Source: Cyanobacteria bacterium REEB67 (lineage in GTDB: Bacteria; Cyanobacteriota; Vampirovibrionia; Obscuribacterales; Obscuribacteraceae). Taken from it: a DNA stretch of 64,000 nt. The stretch lies in the NCBI GenBank assembly GCA_018971775.1, contig JAGXAB010000010.1, positions 1-64,000 of the forward strand. Direction: 5' to 3'. Each line of letters opens with the position of its first letter. Position 1 is the first letter of the stretch. Below are positions 45,593-55,225 of this stretch, piece after piece. The notes beneath the pieces are model-generated. The model did not search any database. It was not told where the DNA came from and saw only the letters and a program-made list of their open reading frames with translations. The translations under genes were made by a program, and so were the position numbers.

Positions 45593-47300
45593 TAAACCGG
45601 CCTCTCGGGACCTCAATCAGTTATTGAGTGAGCTGCACCGCCATCGCGGTGCAGCTTTTGCTCTACATACAGAACCGGCAATCGGACACAGCCCGGAGCA
45701 GGCACTGCCCTCGGTGCCGATAACCGGCATCACTTACAATTCCAAAAAAGTCGAGCCCGGCGACATCTTCGTTTCGATCGAAGGACAAAAGGTGGACGGC
45801 GACGCCTACATTGCCGAAGCCATAGAGAAAGGCGCCAGAGCTGTGGTTTCGCAAAAACAGAGCGGTCCTTACAGCGTACCGCTCATCGTCGTCTCGGACG
45901 TACGCGCGGCCCTCGCCTGCCTGGCCGGCAGTATCTACGACTACCCCAGTCAAAAACTACGTTTGCTCGGTGTCACCGGCACCAACGGCAAAACGACTAC
46001 CACCCATTTGATCGAACACATTCTCGGCACTGCCGGCCTGCCGGTCGGCTTGATCGGTACGCTTGGCGCGCGCATGCCGGCTGCCGAAAGTGGCAGTGAT
46101 AGCAACGGCAAAAATGGCGACAGTCAAACGACTTCGCGCGCCCAGTCAATAATCGCCGACAGTGATAATGATCCTCTTTTGAAGCGGCTAGAAGGTGATC
46201 AAGCAAAAGCGCATTACAAACCGGGTCCTTACATCGATATCAAACACACCACGCCGCAAGCCTCGGATCTGGAAGCGATGCTTGCCACCATGGTGCACCA
46301 CGGCATGAGCCATGTGGCCATGGAAGTATCCAGTCACGCCCTCGCTCTCAAGCGCGTCTTCGGGGTGCACTTCGCCAGCGCCTGCCTGACCAACATTAGT
46401 CAGGACCATCTCGACTTTCACAATACGATGGAGCACTACTGGCAATCGAAGCGCATTCTCTTCGAAATGCTCGGCGAAAGCAGCGGCAAACGCACAGCCG
46501 TGATCAACTTCGACGACGCGCTCGCCTCCAAATTTATCGAAGCCGTCCCCAGAGATGTCGAGCTGATTACTTATGGTTTCAGCAGTGAAGCCAATTTACA
46601 TGTCCTCGAGAAAAAGTTCGATTTCAGCGGTACCAGACTGAAGCTTGCCACTCCCAGTGGTGTCATCGATTTCACCACCAGATTGTCCGGCAACTTCAAC
46701 CTCTATAACGTCATGGCGGCAATGGCCGTCTGTATGGGTGAAGGTCTGAGCAAAGAAGAGATCGCCGCAGCCCTTACCGATTTTGCCGGGGTTTCCGGTC
46801 GCTTCGAAGTGGTGCCGGCAGCGAGCGCCCAGGTCAGTGCACCGCTCTGCCTGGTCGACTACGCTCACACCCCCGACGGTCTGCAAAACGTTTTGAATAC
46901 AGCCCGAGATCTCGTTCCGGTCGGCGGCAAACTTGTAGCCATTTTTGGTTGCGGCGGCGACCGCGATACTTCTAAACGACCGCAAATGGGTCACATTGCC
47001 GAAGATCTGGCCGACCAGCTCGTCATCACCTCGGACAATCCGCGCTCCGAAGATCCGATGCTTATCATCAACGACATACTGAGCGGCCTGAAACGCCTGA
47101 AAAAAGTCACGGTCGAAGTGGACCGTGCTCGCGCCATCCGTCATACGGTCATGGCCGCCTCTCCCCAGGACGTCGTCGTGATCGCCGGCAAAGGGCACGA
47201 GACTTATCAAATCCTCAAAGACAAAACCATCGACTTCGACGATCGCCTCGAAGTTTCCAAAGCATTGCATGAGCGCACCGGCGGACTAAAGGGAATATAA
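45576..47300 (+). CDS. murE: UDP-MurNAc-tripeptide ligase
   Basis: MurE adds the third amino acid to the peptidoglycan stem in the cytoplasm. The 574-residue product has the N-terminal UDP-binding region ([16 protein letters not shown]), P-loop [13 protein letters not shown], the [13 protein letters not shown] region, [12 protein letters not shown], and the specificity motif DNPRSEDP, which marks meso-diaminopimelate ligases. It is longer than the usual ~490 residues because of a leader of ~45 residues and a Ser/Asp/Asn-rich insertion (about 165-220) after IGTLGAR. GTG 45576 overlaps rpmA; later starts cannot be excluded. Confidence 0.96.
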   Translation: MSTQFDKPASRDLNQLLSELHRHRGAAFALHTEPAIGHSPEQALPSVPITGITYNSKKVEPGDIFVSIEGQKVDGDAYIAEAIEKGARAVVSQKQSGPYSVPLIVVSDVRAALACLAGSIYDYPSQKLRLLGVTGTNGKTTTTHLIEHILGTAGLPVGLIGTLGARMPAAESGSDSNGKNGDSQTTSRAQSIIADSDNDPLLKRLEGDQAKAHYKPGPYIDIKHTTPQASDLEAMLATMVHHGMSHVAMEVSSHALALKRVFGVHFASACLTNISQDHLDFHNTMEHYWQSKRILFEMLGESSGKRTAVINFDDALASKFIEAVPRDVELITYGFSSEANLHVLEKKFDFSGTRLKLATPSGVIDFTTRLSGNFNLYNVMAAMAVCMGEGLSKEEIAAALTDFAGVSGRFEVVPAASAQVSAPLCLVDYAHTPDGLQNVLNTARDLVPVGGKLVAIFGCGGDRDTSKRPQMGHIAEDLADQLVITSDNPRSEDPMLIINDILSGLKRLKKVTVEVDRARAIRHTVMAASPQDVVVIAGKGHETYQILKDKTIDFDDRLEVSKALHERTGGLKGI

Positions 47301-47358
47301 TCACCTTTAGAGTCTTCGTCGGCAGATTTAAATCTAAGAAGGAAATGCGGGGCTAAGC

Positions 47359-48189
47359 GTGGGCATCAGCTTTCACATCACATCAGTCAGAGAAGGCACG
47401 ATCTTCAATGTGATGCAATTTCTCAGCCTCGAGCGGGTGACCGGTGTGCTCAGCGTGCGCTTTGGCAGACAGGTACCGGAAGTATCCATTTATTTCATCG
47501 CCGGTAATATTGCCACGGCCGAGTTTGGCGCGGTCGTCGGCGATGGTGTGCTCGACATGCTGCTCTGTCAGGAATTTGCTATCAAAGAGGTGAGTTTTGC
47601 GCCCGGGCGCATCAATCAGGTGAACGAGCAGGCAATTATCGTGCGCTCCACCAATCTCGCCTCGGTCATGCTCAATGTTTCCAAAGACGTCGATAAGTGC
47701 GAGTCGCGGCCGTTCATTTACGGCTTGTTGCCGGTCAACAGTACCCTCGGGCGAACGTCCGCTTCAGTCCTCCACATCTTGCAGGATTTTGGCGCCTGGG
47801 AAGAAGATCTCAAAGCCGTGCCCACCTCGGATCGCGATAAGAAAGCCCCCCTGCCTCAGTGCGTGCTCATTCACCGGGCACTGTCGCGGGGAGTGCTCTC
47901 CTATCAGAGGCCGCTTGTTTCGATCAAAGCTTTGAAACCGTTGCTCGATATCCTGACGCCGATTTCGGAAAAAGAGGCGAACAATCTGCGCGGCTATTTG
48001 CGCAGTCTTCTGCCTCATCCCAAGGCCACCCACCTCTCAATTGAGCGATTTTACGCCTTTGCCAGCGCCATCGAGTCCATTGCTCAAAGGCGCTCGCCCG
48101 AAGTCGGCGACCGAGCCAGGCGAGCCATCCATACCCTCATTCAAAGCGCCACAAAAATGATGGAAGTCGAGGAATCAGCCAGTGCCTGA
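47359..48189 (+). CDS. PATAN/DUF4388-domain protein
   Basis: The N-terminal ~110 residues of this 276-residue protein have the PatA-N-terminal (PATAN, DUF4388) pattern: a short helix (NVMQFLSLERVTGVLSVRFG), then SIYFIAGNIATAEFG, GDGVLDMLL and FAPGR. Such domains appear in signalling proteins of Cyanobacteria and Deltaproteobacteria. The remainder is helical and unassigned. Start is GTG 47359. Its stop overlaps the start of the deacetylase gene by eight bases, implying coupling of a regulatory-type protein with a wall-modifying enzyme. Confidence 0.8.
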   Translation: MGISFHITSVREGTIFNVMQFLSLERVTGVLSVRFGRQVPEVSIYFIAGNIATAEFGAVVGDGVLDMLLCQEFAIKEVSFAPGRINQVNEQAIIVRSTNLASVMLNVSKDVDKCESRPFIYGLLPVNSTLGRTSASVLHILQDFGAWEEDLKAVPTSDRDKKAPLPQCVLIHRALSRGVLSYQRPLVSIKALKPLLDILTPISEKEANNLRGYLRSLLPHPKATHLSIERFYAFASAIESIAQRRSPEVGDRARRAIHTLIQSATKMMEVEESASA

Positions 48190-48865
48190 CCGCGCCTCCG
48201 AGAGCAACCTGCACTTGCATCGCCTCAGCGTGCACGTGTTCACGGCTCTGGCGAGACCGGTCCTACCTGGTGGTTACTGGACGACAAACAAGAAAGCCGG
48301 CGATACGAGCCGGCCCCTCAACCTTACCTACGATGACGGCCCCTGCCCGGCGACAACGCCTCGCTTAATCAAGTTGCTGGATCGAGAAGGTATCAAAGCT
48401 ACCTTCTTTTTTATTGGCGAGAATATCGCCCGCCACCCCGATCTCGTCGCCCTCGTCCACGCTCATGGACACGCCATCGGTAATCACACATACAGTCATC
48501 CTTTTATGCCGACACTGAACCGGGCGCGCATGGCCGCCGAAATCGACAGCACCAATGATTTGCTCGAGGCGATCACCGGCCATAAAACAACCCTTTTTAG
48601 ACCGCCGTACGGCATCATCGACGGCCGCGGCGCCAAGCTCCTCAAAGAGAGGCGTATGTCGGCGGTCTACTGGGGCGCCGTCACCCAGGACTGGCGCAAT
48701 ATCGGCGCCGACGCCGTCGTCGAGCACATTATGAAACGCCTGCCGGTGGCCCCCTTGATCGTCATGCACGAGGGCGAGGAAATAGCCGAACAATGCCTCA
48801 CCGCCACCGAGACGATTATCGACAGGGTGCACTCGCAGGGCTATCATTTCGCACCGATCAAATGA
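48182..48865 (+). CDS. Polysaccharide deacetylase (NodB homology domain)
   Basis: The 227-residue product is a CE4 esterase: TYDDGP with the catalytic Asp and metal Asp, HAIGNHTYSHP with the two metal His residues, RPPYG with the catalytic Arg, the AVTQDWRN strand and the final LIVMHEG with the catalytic His. These enzymes remove acetyl groups from chitooligosaccharide, peptidoglycan or exopolysaccharide. No signal peptide is evident at the GTG start (48182), so either export is unusual or the substrate is cytoplasmic or lipid-linked. Confidence 0.92.
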   Translation: MPDRASESNLHLHRLSVHVFTALARPVLPGGYWTTNKKAGDTSRPLNLTYDDGPCPATTPRLIKLLDREGIKATFFFIGENIARHPDLVALVHAHGHAIGNHTYSHPFMPTLNRARMAAEIDSTNDLLEAITGHKTTLFRPPYGIIDGRGAKLLKERRMSAVYWGAVTQDWRNIGADAVVEHIMKRLPVAPLIVMHEGEEIAEQCLTATETIIDRVHSQGYHFAPIK

Positions 48866-48981
48866 CCTGGGACCGATAAATCGCCAGGGCCAAGATGATC
48901 AGGTTTTTAAGTGGTTATACTGGCAGCGGATACCCGGCCCGTTTACTGCGCGAGAGTTTTCCGCCCTGGAGTATAAAACCA

Positions 48982-50313
48982 ATGCTCGATTTTCGTCCGC
49001 CCCTGGATTGGCCCTTCCTCCTCTGGTGGAGCAAGATCAATTTTCCGCTCTACATGAAGCTCACCCTCGGCGATACCACGATCAAAATCGAAAAGGGCGC
49101 CCTCAATCGCTTTAAGAAGCTCAAAGGCCAGCGCGCCATGGTCTGTCCGAATCACTCCAACAGACACGATCCGCAAGTGATGTTCTCCTTTTCGCGTGAA
49201 GCGGAGGAGTATTTCAATTTTGTCGCAGCCCGTGAAGTTTTCGATTTCGATCACGGCATGAATGGTTGGTGGTTGCAACACGCAGGCTGCTACTCGGTAG
49301 TGCGGGGTGCCGCCGACCGAGAATCTTTCAAAACGACAAGACGCATCCTGGTCGAAGGCAAAAAGAAATTGGTGCTCTTCCCCGAAGGCGAAATCTCGAG
49401 ACAAAACGACACCCTCATGACCCTCGAGTCGGGAGCGGCGCAGCTCTCCTTCTGGGCTCTGAGCGATCTGGAAAAGGGACTGGCAGAAAAGGGTCAAAAA
49501 ATCGCCCCGGCCACTCTCCCGACCGTGCAGGAAGATGGCACCGTCGGTGATGGCGGACCGATAGTCGCCAGCCCGACCATTTTCATCCAGCCAATGGCTT
49601 TCAAATACACTTATCCTTACGACATCAGTAGTTCTTTGCGCGAGACACTGAAAACGCTCGAAGCAAAACTAGGCCTGAAAGCCGGACCTGAAGACACTTT
49701 TCAGGGACGCTTGATTGCGCTTTGCGAAAGACTGCTAACCGCCCTGCAAAAAGAATACGAATTTAAATGTCCTGCCGATGCCACGATGAATGAGCGGGTC
49801 AAGGCATTGCGCGTCCACATCCTGCATACGCTTGCCGCCAGGCTCAATGTCGAGTTGCCGGCCGGCGGCAAAGAGCTGGAAAATGTCCGCATCCTGCGCA
49901 ATAAAATAGATGATTACATCTATCAAGACGAGAAGAAAAAAGGATCAGCCTACGAGCAAGAAGCGCATGAAGAGAAACAGCGCATCTACCGCGGCTATTA
50001 CAAGGATCTAAATCGTGTCGTCAATTTCATTTCAATTTATCAGGGCTATGTATCAGAACATATGACCCAGGAGAGATTTAGTGATGTGATCGAGCGCCTG
50101 GAAGTGGAGATCCTCGGCGGCGAACCAAGCATCAAAGGCCCGCGTCAGGTGCAAATCGATGTCGGCGAGGCGATCGATTTGAGCCTCTACGCCGAGGGCT
50201 ATAAAACCCACAAGAAAGAGACAATCGCTAAAGTGACCGAGATGATCGCGGCACAGATTTCGACCATGCTGGTCAAAATGGAAGCAAAACGCACGCCGAT
50301 TTATCTCGATTGA
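48982..50313 (+). CDS. PlsC-type acyltransferase with C-terminal helical domain
   Basis: The first ~190 residues form a lysophospholipid acyltransferase domain: the HX4D motif NHSNRHDP and FPEGEIS, with AREVFDFDHG and GWWLQHAGCYSVVRG between. It probably acylates lysophosphatidate or a related lipid at the membrane. The remaining ~250 residues are charged and helical (KEYEFKCPADATMNER, RGYYKDLNRVVNFISIYQGY) and unassigned. ATG 48982 (GGAG ten bases upstream, TATACT near 48914 as a possible -10) is preferred; ATG 48895 would add 29 residues of unlikely sequence. Confidence 0.85.
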   Translation: MLDFRPPLDWPFLLWWSKINFPLYMKLTLGDTTIKIEKGALNRFKKLKGQRAMVCPNHSNRHDPQVMFSFSREAEEYFNFVAAREVFDFDHGMNGWWLQHAGCYSVVRGAADRESFKTTRRILVEGKKKLVLFPEGEISRQNDTLMTLESGAAQLSFWALSDLEKGLAEKGQKIAPATLPTVQEDGTVGDGGPIVASPTIFIQPMAFKYTYPYDISSSLRETLKTLEAKLGLKAGPEDTFQGRLIALCERLLTALQKEYEFKCPADATMNERVKALRVHILHTLAARLNVELPAGGKELENVRILRNKIDDYIYQDEKKKGSAYEQEAHEEKQRIYRGYYKDLNRVVNFISIYQGYVSEHMTQERFSDVIERLEVEILGGEPSIKGPRQVQIDVGEAIDLSLYAEGYKTHKKETIAKVTEMIAAQISTMLVKMEAKRTPIYLD

Positions 50314-50496
50314 GAGTGCCTAGTCAAAAACTGGCCGGATCAGGGCCAGCTGACTTTAGACGCATTCCCCTGGCTCATAAATAAGAGAAATTCAATTTAG
50401 GCTCCGCAACCTTCTCTTAGCAACCACCTCAAACGATGCTAATATCATCTTTTGGGGCTTGTCGCCCGCTGGTCGTTTCTCGAGAAAAAGGCATCT

Positions 50497-51930
50497 ATGC
50501 AAAAACTGGCGCTAATCGGACTGGGAGCATCTGGACTCTTCGCCCTTAAAGAACTAGCCGGAGCAGATGTCGAAGTGCACGTCTTTGACGTCGGGCCGAC
50601 CTACGAAAAGCGTTACGCTTGCCCAATAGACCAGGGCAAGCTCCAGGTCTGCCCGCCCAAAGCCTGCAGCTACTGCGCGCCCGGCCAATCCGCCGGCAGC
50701 TGGAATGACTTCAAAGTGATTCTTTCCGCCTCCCCGGTTATTGGCGGCCGTCTTTTCGATTTGATCGGCGAGCAAGAATTGCAAAAACGCCTGGATATGG
50801 TCCGGCACACTATTCTCGATCACGCGCCCTGCGAAATTCCGGTCGTCAAGCCAAACGCCGAAGATCTTGAATGGATCAAAAAACGGGCCACCATGGCCGG
50901 TATGACCTACCACTATCAAGAACTCCTGCACTGCGGCTCGGACAACGCCCCGGCAATCAACACCAGCATTCTCGAAGAAATCAAAGCCAAAGGCTCGAAT
51001 ATCGTCTTTCACTGGGATTCCAAAGTGGTGAGCGTTTCGCGCCGCTCCGAACAATTCGCTCTCAGCTTCGACCGCTACCGCAATCCCGGTGACGAAAAAG
51101 AAGAGATTTTCGACATGTGCATCGTTTCGGTCGGACGCGGTGGTGCCGCCTGGCTCACCCAGCAGGAGTTTTACAAGGCCCTCGATATTTATCCCGGTCA
51201 GGTCGACATCGGCATCCGCGTCGAAACTTCCGCTTACTTCACCGAAGAAGTCGACAAACGCTTCTACGAGCCCAAGCTTTATTACCGCAGTAAACATTCT
51301 CAAGATGTGGTGCGTAATTTCTGCAGCAATCCGAAGGGCTTCGTCACCCCGGAAAACCACCGCGAATACGTGCTCGTGAATGGACATTCGAAGATGTACG
51401 AAAAATCCGAGAACAACAATTTCGCCGTGCTCGTCTCCAAAACATTCACTCGTCCCTTCAAAGATCCGCAAATGTATTCCCAGACGATCGCCAAGATCGT
51501 CAACATGCTGGCCGGCGGAGGTCCGCTCGTGCAGCGCCTCGGCGACCTGCGCGCCGGCAGACGGACAAAGTCCCTCGTCAACAATTTGATCAAGCCTACC
51601 CTGGAAGCGGAATGCGGCGATATTTCGCTCGCTTATCCGCACCGCATTTTAGAAGGGATCATCGAATATCTCGATGCCCTCGATAAGATCTGCCCGGGAG
51701 TGGCCGGTGAAGCGACTCTCCTCTACGCGCCCGAATGCAAGAGCTATCCCGATTCGATCTCGTTGAACAAAAATATGGAGACGAATATCCCCAATTTGTT
51801 TATCGTCGGCGACTCCAGCTCCTGGACGCGCGGTGTCGGACAGGCGGCCACCAGCGGCATTCTGGCCGGTGAAGGCGTCAAGCAGAAAATCAAAATCGAC
51901 GCGCCATCTAAGCTCGTGCCGGTCGGCTAA
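50497..51930 (+). CDS. FAD-dependent oxidoreductase-like protein
   Basis: The 477-residue product opens with a dinucleotide-binding motif (LALIGLGASGLFAL) and closes with the flavoprotein C-terminal motif (NLFIVGDSSSWTRGVGQAATSG), as in COG2509-type uncharacterised FAD-dependent dehydrogenases. A Cys cluster lies early (C41, C52, C56 and C59, in ACPIDQGKLQVCPPKACSYC) and could bind a metal or a redox partner. The substrate is unknown. ATG 50497 has AAAGG six bases upstream. A TAATAT lies near 50440. Confidence 0.75.
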   Translation: MQKLALIGLGASGLFALKELAGADVEVHVFDVGPTYEKRYACPIDQGKLQVCPPKACSYCAPGQSAGSWNDFKVILSASPVIGGRLFDLIGEQELQKRLDMVRHTILDHAPCEIPVVKPNAEDLEWIKKRATMAGMTYHYQELLHCGSDNAPAINTSILEEIKAKGSNIVFHWDSKVVSVSRRSEQFALSFDRYRNPGDEKEEIFDMCIVSVGRGGAAWLTQQEFYKALDIYPGQVDIGIRVETSAYFTEEVDKRFYEPKLYYRSKHSQDVVRNFCSNPKGFVTPENHREYVLVNGHSKMYEKSENNNFAVLVSKTFTRPFKDPQMYSQTIAKIVNMLAGGGPLVQRLGDLRAGRRTKSLVNNLIKPTLEAECGDISLAYPHRILEGIIEYLDALDKICPGVAGEATLLYAPECKSYPDSISLNKNMETNIPNLFIVGDSSSWTRGVGQAATSGILAGEGVKQKIKIDAPSKLVPVG

Positions 51931-51953
51931 AATCGAAAAAAAACCGGCCGAAA

Positions 51954-53207
51954 CTATTCGCGCCAGAGGATATCGGTGGTATCGTCGTCGTCCGAGATCA
52001 GCTTGCGCTGTAAGGCGGCATAACGCTCAATCAGCTCGGTGACTTCTGGATGCTCGGCGCCGAGAGCTTTTTCGCTCACACCAAGACCCCAGCGATAAAG
52101 ACGGTCTGCTTCCGAGAAATTTTCCTGCTCTTCATAGAGCTGGGCGAGCCTGCGCAGCGCCTTGGCCACGGAAGGATGCTCATGCCCCATGCTTTCTTGA
52201 ATAATCTCGACGGCGCGCCAGTAAAGCGGTTCGGCCTCGGCAAACTTGCCCTGGTCATGATAGACCTCGGCGAGCGAATTCAAAACTTCGGCCACATGCA
52301 TGTGCTTGGGCCCCCAGTCTTTGGTACGAATTTCGAGCAAACTTTGATAGAGCGGCTCAGCCTGATCGTATTTACACTGCACATGGAAGAGCAGGGCCAG
52401 ATTGCTCAAAGTCTGAGCAGTGCTCGGATGTTGCAGGCCAAGCACTTTTTGACGGATGCGCAGGGCGCGCCAGTGGATAGTTTCGGACTTGGGGAAATCG
52501 CCGAGCATGCGATAGAGCTCGGCTTGATAATTGATTACAGTGGCGACGCTCGGATGCTCGAGCCCCCAGCTCTCCTCAAATAGCCGAACGGCTCTCTCGT
52601 AAAGAGGCTCCGCCAGGACGTATTTGCCCTCGGCGTGATAGAGCAGGGCAAGGTTGAAGAGATTGGGCCCGATGCTCGGATGTTCTGGACCAAGGACCGA
52701 CTCGCGCTTGGCCAGAGCTCGTTGAAACAAGGGTTCGGCCGGACCATATTTACCGTGAGCACGCAAAAAATCGGCGAGAGTTTCGAGCATGGAAGCCAAT
52801 TCGAGTGGATCCTGGGTATCTGGATCATCGCTTTCGTAAATCGTCAGAGCTCTGCGCAAAAGCGGCTCGACGGCGGAGTACTTGCCCTGGGCCCGGTAGA
52901 CGGCGCCGAGCTTGACCAGACCTTCGGCTACCTGTTTGCTGCCGCCACCGTGCACTTTTTCATTTAAATCAATGGACTGTTTAAAAAAGGACTCCGCTTC
53001 CTTAAATTGCCCCTGCAAGCGATAAAGTTCGCCCATACTTTCGGAGATGCGGGCCAGGCCGCCCTCGGACTGGGGAAGTTCTTTGCGCGCCTCGATCAGG
53101 GCCTTCTGGAAGAGCTTTTCAGCGTCTTCGTAGCGTCCCAGAGAAAGGGCCTTGGTACCTGCGCTCAGGTACGTTTCCCAGCCGATACTTTCCTGCGTGA
53201 CGTCCAT
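51954..53207 (-). CDS. Kinesin-light-chain-type TPR protein
   Basis: The 417-residue product consists of about nine 42-residue TPR units of the kinesin-light-chain type, with the recurrent pattern GPEHPSIGPNLFNLALLYHA then GKYVLAEPLYERAV. It lacks a signal peptide and an attached NB-ARC or other effector domain, so it appears to be a free cytoplasmic scaffold. ATG 53207 is preferred over TTG 53216 for its spacing to an AGGGA upstream. Divergent from the alpha/beta hydrolase. Confidence 0.88.
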   Translation of the reverse strand: MDVTQESIGWETYLSAGTKALSLGRYEDAEKLFQKALIEARKELPQSEGGLARISESMGELYRLQGQFKEAESFFKQSIDLNEKVHGGGSKQVAEGLVKLGAVYRAQGKYSAVEPLLRRALTIYESDDPDTQDPLELASMLETLADFLRAHGKYGPAEPLFQRALAKRESVLGPEHPSIGPNLFNLALLYHAEGKYVLAEPLYERAVRLFEESWGLEHPSVATVINYQAELYRMLGDFPKSETIHWRALRIRQKVLGLQHPSTAQTLSNLALLFHVQCKYDQAEPLYQSLLEIRTKDWGPKHMHVAEVLNSLAEVYHDQGKFAEAEPLYWRAVEIIQESMGHEHPSVAKALRRLAQLYEEQENFSEADRLYRWGLGVSEKALGAEHPEVTELIERYAALQRKLISDDDDTTDILWRE

Positions 53208-53404
53208 CCCGGTCAAAATCCCTACTTGAAAGCTCTTCTATGTCCGTCCTAGTCAGTCATGCCCACTCGCTAACGGAAAGACTACTCTAGTGTAGCTTAC
53301 CTGTAACCAACACTTTGCAAAGAGTATGGGCAAAATATCAGATGGCTACAGCTGATGATTTGATGGAAATTATAGCGGTGGGCTCCTGCCCCTGGAGGTT
53401 TTTA

Positions 53405-54391
53405 GTGGTCAGTGCGGTCAAGAGTCTTTTCAAACGAAAAAAATCCGAAAAAAAAAAGATCACGGTCAAATCAGCCCTGCTCTATCTCTTCAACTGTTAT
53501 CTCTGTTTCGTTCTCGCCGGCCTCTTCGTCGTTTGCATGAAGGACAAGCTGGCCCTTTTCCCTTTGAAAAACACCGATTGGAAACCTTATCTGCCAGAAA
53601 TGGCCGCGAAGTTCAAGGTGCAGACAAAAGAGTTATTTATCCCCGGCCCGCACCAAGCAAAATTGGCCGCATTATTGATTACGAAGCCAGGCAGCAAATA
53701 CATCTACCTGGTCAGCCATGGCAATGGCGGCAATCTGGGCTACAGAGTCGCACTGGCCGCCTTCCTCGTTGCCACCGGACAGTCGGTCTTTTTGTACGAC
53801 TACGAAGGTTATGGCGAATCGAGCGGCGAGGCGAAATTGGACAACCTCACCCCGGACGGCCTGGCGGCCTACGATTATCTGGTCGGAGCCGGCGGTTACA
53901 AACCAGAGCAGATCATTCTCTATGGCGAATCAATTGGCACCGGTGTCACCAGCGGTATCATGTCTGAGCGCAAAGCGCGTGCCGTTATTCTGCAATCGGG
54001 ATTTACCTCCCTGGTGCAGGCCGGTAAGGATAGGCTCTGGCAGCTGCGACTCTTCCCCGACTGGATGATGCCAGCGCCTCATCTCGACAATTTGAGCGCC
54101 GTCAAACGCCATCATCCGCCCCTGCTTCTCATCCACGGCAGCCTCGATCAGATTTTGCCGGTTCAATATTCGCGCACGATGTACGCCGAAGCCTCAGAAC
54201 CCAAGCGCTATTACGAGATCGTCGGAGCGGAGCACAACAATATCGGCATGACCGATACCCCCGGTTTTTGCAAAGAACTCAGCGCTTTTTTGACCAGCTT
54301 CGATGCCGACGCCCTCACGCCGCTGACGCCCCCTACTCCGCAGATAGAGGACAAAAAGAAGCGCCCTAGCCGGCCCAGGAAAATGTCGTGA
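53405..54391 (+). CDS. Membrane-anchored alpha/beta hydrolase
   Basis: Start GTG 53405 has GGAGG eight bases upstream, giving 328 residues. A very basic N-terminus (KRKKSEKKK) and one membrane helix (about 23-44) precede an alpha/beta hydrolase domain of the BEM46/ABHD13-like type: oxyanion HGNGGN, nucleophile GESIGTG (S176), Asp in HGSLDQILP and His in GAEHNNIG. The domain probably faces the periplasm. The substrate is unknown, with esters or lipids likely. A Pro/Lys-rich tail ends the protein. An upstream in-frame ATG (53315) crosses promoter-like sequence and is rejected. Confidence 0.85.
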   Translation: MVSAVKSLFKRKKSEKKKITVKSALLYLFNCYLCFVLAGLFVVCMKDKLALFPLKNTDWKPYLPEMAAKFKVQTKELFIPGPHQAKLAALLITKPGSKYIYLVSHGNGGNLGYRVALAAFLVATGQSVFLYDYEGYGESSGEAKLDNLTPDGLAAYDYLVGAGGYKPEQIILYGESIGTGVTSGIMSERKARAVILQSGFTSLVQAGKDRLWQLRLFPDWMMPAPHLDNLSAVKRHHPPLLLIHGSLDQILPVQYSRTMYAEASEPKRYYEIVGAEHNNIGMTDTPGFCKELSAFLTSFDADALTPLTPPTPQIEDKKKRPSRPRKMS

Positions 54392-55223
54392 GCATACGCT
54401 CAAGAACCTGGCGAGCCTCTTCTTCTTTATTGATCCGGGCCAGATATTTAGACCAGATCAAATATCGAGATTCCAGCACTTCATAGTTGTAGTCGATAGG
54501 ATCGAGGCGGCAGGCCGACTCGACACTGGCGACGGCATCGGCATAAGCGCGTTCGGCGATTTGATATTTGCCGTGGGCGACATAGAGATCACCAAGATTA
54601 TTGATCTGCTCGGCCAGGAGAAGATTGGCTTCGGCTTCGACAGCCGGACCGAGATCCGCCGATTTCTGCAGGTCGACGTCGCGCCGGAGCTCATCGAGAG
54701 CTCGCCTGCACTGCCAGACGACACAACGCTGATAGGTCTCAGCGAGATAGGGCAGGTGCAAGACGTATTGATAAAAAGCAGCACGGTCACTCATCAAACG
54801 CATGCAAGCGGAAAATCTCAATTCGGGCACCAGGGCGTCGGCATCTTCTTCCCAGGCAAGAGAAGATTCTTTATTTTCCTTCTCACTGGCGAGACTTTGT
54901 ATATAACTGATCAGATAATCATCGGCAGCGTATTCGAGCTTAGCCGTATCGAGCGACCCATCAAAAAACAGGAAAGGGGCGCGCGCCCATTGCTCGACAA
55001 TAAGGGCTGGAGAAAAGACGCGGATCACCCGGGCTATATCGTCGGCCGCGCCTTTTTTGTCAGCAGCGTCGCCTGGATTGATTTTGCCGTAAGCTTCGCA
55101 GCACCAGTTGAGCGAAAGTATCATCACAATCTGAAAAACAGCCGAAAGACCGAATACCGCAACAACAGAGCCGAGGCAAAGCAAGAACAGTCGGGATTTT
55201 TTGTCGGCGGACAATGGCAGCAC
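54366..55223 (-). CDS. Membrane-anchored TPR-like protein
   Basis: The 285-residue product has an N-terminal membrane helix (about 12-40, LLCLGSVVAVFGLSAVFQIVMILS) and a helical body. One recognisable TPR is near residues 205-240 (INNLGDLYVAHGKYQIAERA) and a second partial one follows. It starts three bases after the mqnD stop, so the two are cotranscribed, but no functional link is evident. Its end overlaps the convergent hydrolase by 26 bases. Confidence 0.7.
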   Translation of the reverse strand: MLPLSADKKSRLFLLCLGSVVAVFGLSAVFQIVMILSLNWCCEAYGKINPGDAADKKGAADDIARVIRVFSPALIVEQWARAPFLFFDGSLDTAKLEYAADDYLISYIQSLASEKENKESSLAWEEDADALVPELRFSACMRLMSDRAAFYQYVLHLPYLAETYQRCVVWQCRRALDELRRDVDLQKSADLGPAVEAEANLLLAEQINNLGDLYVAHGKYQIAERAYADAVASVESACRLDPIDYNYEVLESRYLIWSKYLARINKEEEARQVLERMLTTFSWAG

Positions 55224-55225
55224 TT

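Noticed and set aside
50554..51642. 362-codon minus-strand frame opposite the FAD protein gene
   Set aside because: Shadow frame of a well-supported flavoprotein; no start signal and no recognised domain.
53315..53404. N-terminal extension of the alpha/beta hydrolase
   Set aside because: It crosses promoter-like sequence, while GTG 53405 has a strong GGAGG site.
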